Shown one piece after another: positions 63,001 through 64,000 of a DNA stretch of 64,000 nucleotides. Under the pieces are notes generated by a model. It was not told where the DNA came from, did no database searches, and was given only the letters and a program-made list of their open reading frames with translations. Both the position numbers and the translations under genes were made by a program. The stretch is taken from the NCBI RefSeq assembly GCF_021018805.1, contig NC_086250.1, positions 66,165,322-66,229,321 of the forward strand. The letters run 5' to 3'. How positions within the stretch are numbered: the stretch's first letter is position 1; each line of letters opens with the position of its first letter. This stretch comes from Prinia subflava. Lineage: Eukaryota > Chordata > Aves > Passeriformes > Cisticolidae.

Positions 63001-64000
63001 CATGCTTGCAGACATGGTCTGTCAGGCACTGCCTTAGGCTGTGAGTGATCTGCTTCCTGCTGTGCCTCACTGAGGGTTCACCTTCCACTCCTGCCTGCTG
63101 AGGCCACACACCAAACCCCACCACAAAGGGGACCTCTCCCACAGAGTTGCTTTGAAAGCTGGAAATATACTGTGTGAAAGATGGAAGAGCTTTCTTCATC
63201 CTGAATCGTGTATCAAAAGGAGAAAATAAAGAGATGTTTTGTCACTGAAAGTATTAATTCTACATAAAGCAAATTTTCTACAGTTCTGGAAAGTAATGCT
63301 GGGTCACCTGTAAATGAAAGAATATGACAGTACACTGCCACTGAAAAATTTTCACAGGAAGTTGTGGTAGGCAATGTCAGTATGTATTATGATATAGATG
63401 TCTTTTAATAAGAATGTTTTATTATGGATCCACTGGAACATCTGTGTGGATGCAATGCTGTTAGAGTGAACTGCCTTCCACTGGTTTAGTGTACTCCCTT
63501 CTCATCTTAAATCACCAGGGGTTTTTGTTGTAGATGGGATGTGTGAGGGGAAAATTAGATATTTCTGCTTCCAAGAGTAGGTCAGTGACTAGTCTTGTTT
63601 ACTAGGATTGCCCTCATACAAAAAATTTTTGTAATCATTTGTTAACTTGTTTTGTTAACTTGGCCAACTTTAGAGGTTGAACATGCACTTTGATTAATTT
63701 TCCTTCACTGCATATCCCTGAGATAATCCTCCAGGTGAGACCTGAGATACAATTCTGTGCACATTTGGGAAAGGTGGCTTTGTCCATGATTGATCTGTAC
63801 CTTGAGCAGGAGAATCTGTTTCATAAACATAATAAATTCCTAAAAGTAATACATACATCAGTACGAGAGCATTAATTTTCCAACTTATTTATTTCCTAAA
63901 AATTAGAAACTCATATTTCAAAATTAGTATGTATATATGCATAGTAAGTTTATTTAAAATGAGATGTAATTTGCATGAGCTTTCCATAATTTTTGCAAAA
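63001..64000. other. Non-coding sequence to window end
   Basis: No gene supported. The first part (to about 63220) could still belong to the hAT-like element, but I see no motif to prove it. Confidence 0.5.

Overview
The window looks like non-coding vertebrate DNA from a bird, probably a songbird. The evidence is the repeat content. There are at least ten CR1 LINE fragments, mostly 5'-truncated, and several keep the CR1 3' end (a run like TTCCAACTCAG or an ATTCTATGAT tail). There are avian-style solo LTRs with TATA and AATAAA signals. One tRNA-Ile-headed SINE with a CR1-like tail, on the minus strand at 37415-37530, resembles the zebra finch TguSINE1 family. I found no intact protein-coding gene, no rRNA or functional tRNA gene, no CRISPR array and no bacterial feature. 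The open reading frames are short, scattered over all frames and lack recognisable domains, so I treat the window as a gene desert or a very large intron.

Layout. 1-13.4 kb is mostly unique AT-rich DNA with a degraded MIR-like SINE (2510-2618), a T29 run and a G/T-rich tract. 13.4-14.2 kb holds two converging CR1 fragments. 14.2-23.3 kb is unique sequence with a second MIR-like SINE (21116-21240). 23.3-25.3 kb is the most distinctive block: a CR1 fragment, a 719-bp G-rich minisatellite with a 17-bp unit, a CpG-rich block containing a second 29-bp minisatellite, and a CR1 3' end. 25.3-32 kb is unique sequence with one internal CR1 fragment. 32.0-35.5 kb is a retroelement cluster: a CR1 split by a 376-bp solo LTR, a TAA microsatellite, a probable degraded LTR and a well-bounded 362-bp solo LTR. 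37.4 kb has the SINE. 43.9-55.7 kb carries five more CR1 copies of different ages and a 176-bp tract made only of A and C. 55.7-62 kb is unique, including a locally GC-raised stretch and a TAAT-rich AT block. 62.09-63.0 kb holds a decayed hAT-like transposase-domain pseudogene with several frameshifts and stops.

Nothing here works together as a pathway. The story is layered insertion: ancient MIR and amniote repeats, old CR1 copies, younger CR1 copies, then LTR insertions into or beside them. The best candidates for a second look are the minisatellite/CpG block, the hAT-like pseudogene, the LTR-in-CR1 nesting, the tRNA-Ile SINE and the A/C-only tract. I did not find a previously undescribed functional system that the sequence alone can support. 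All family assignments come from motif memory; no database search was run.
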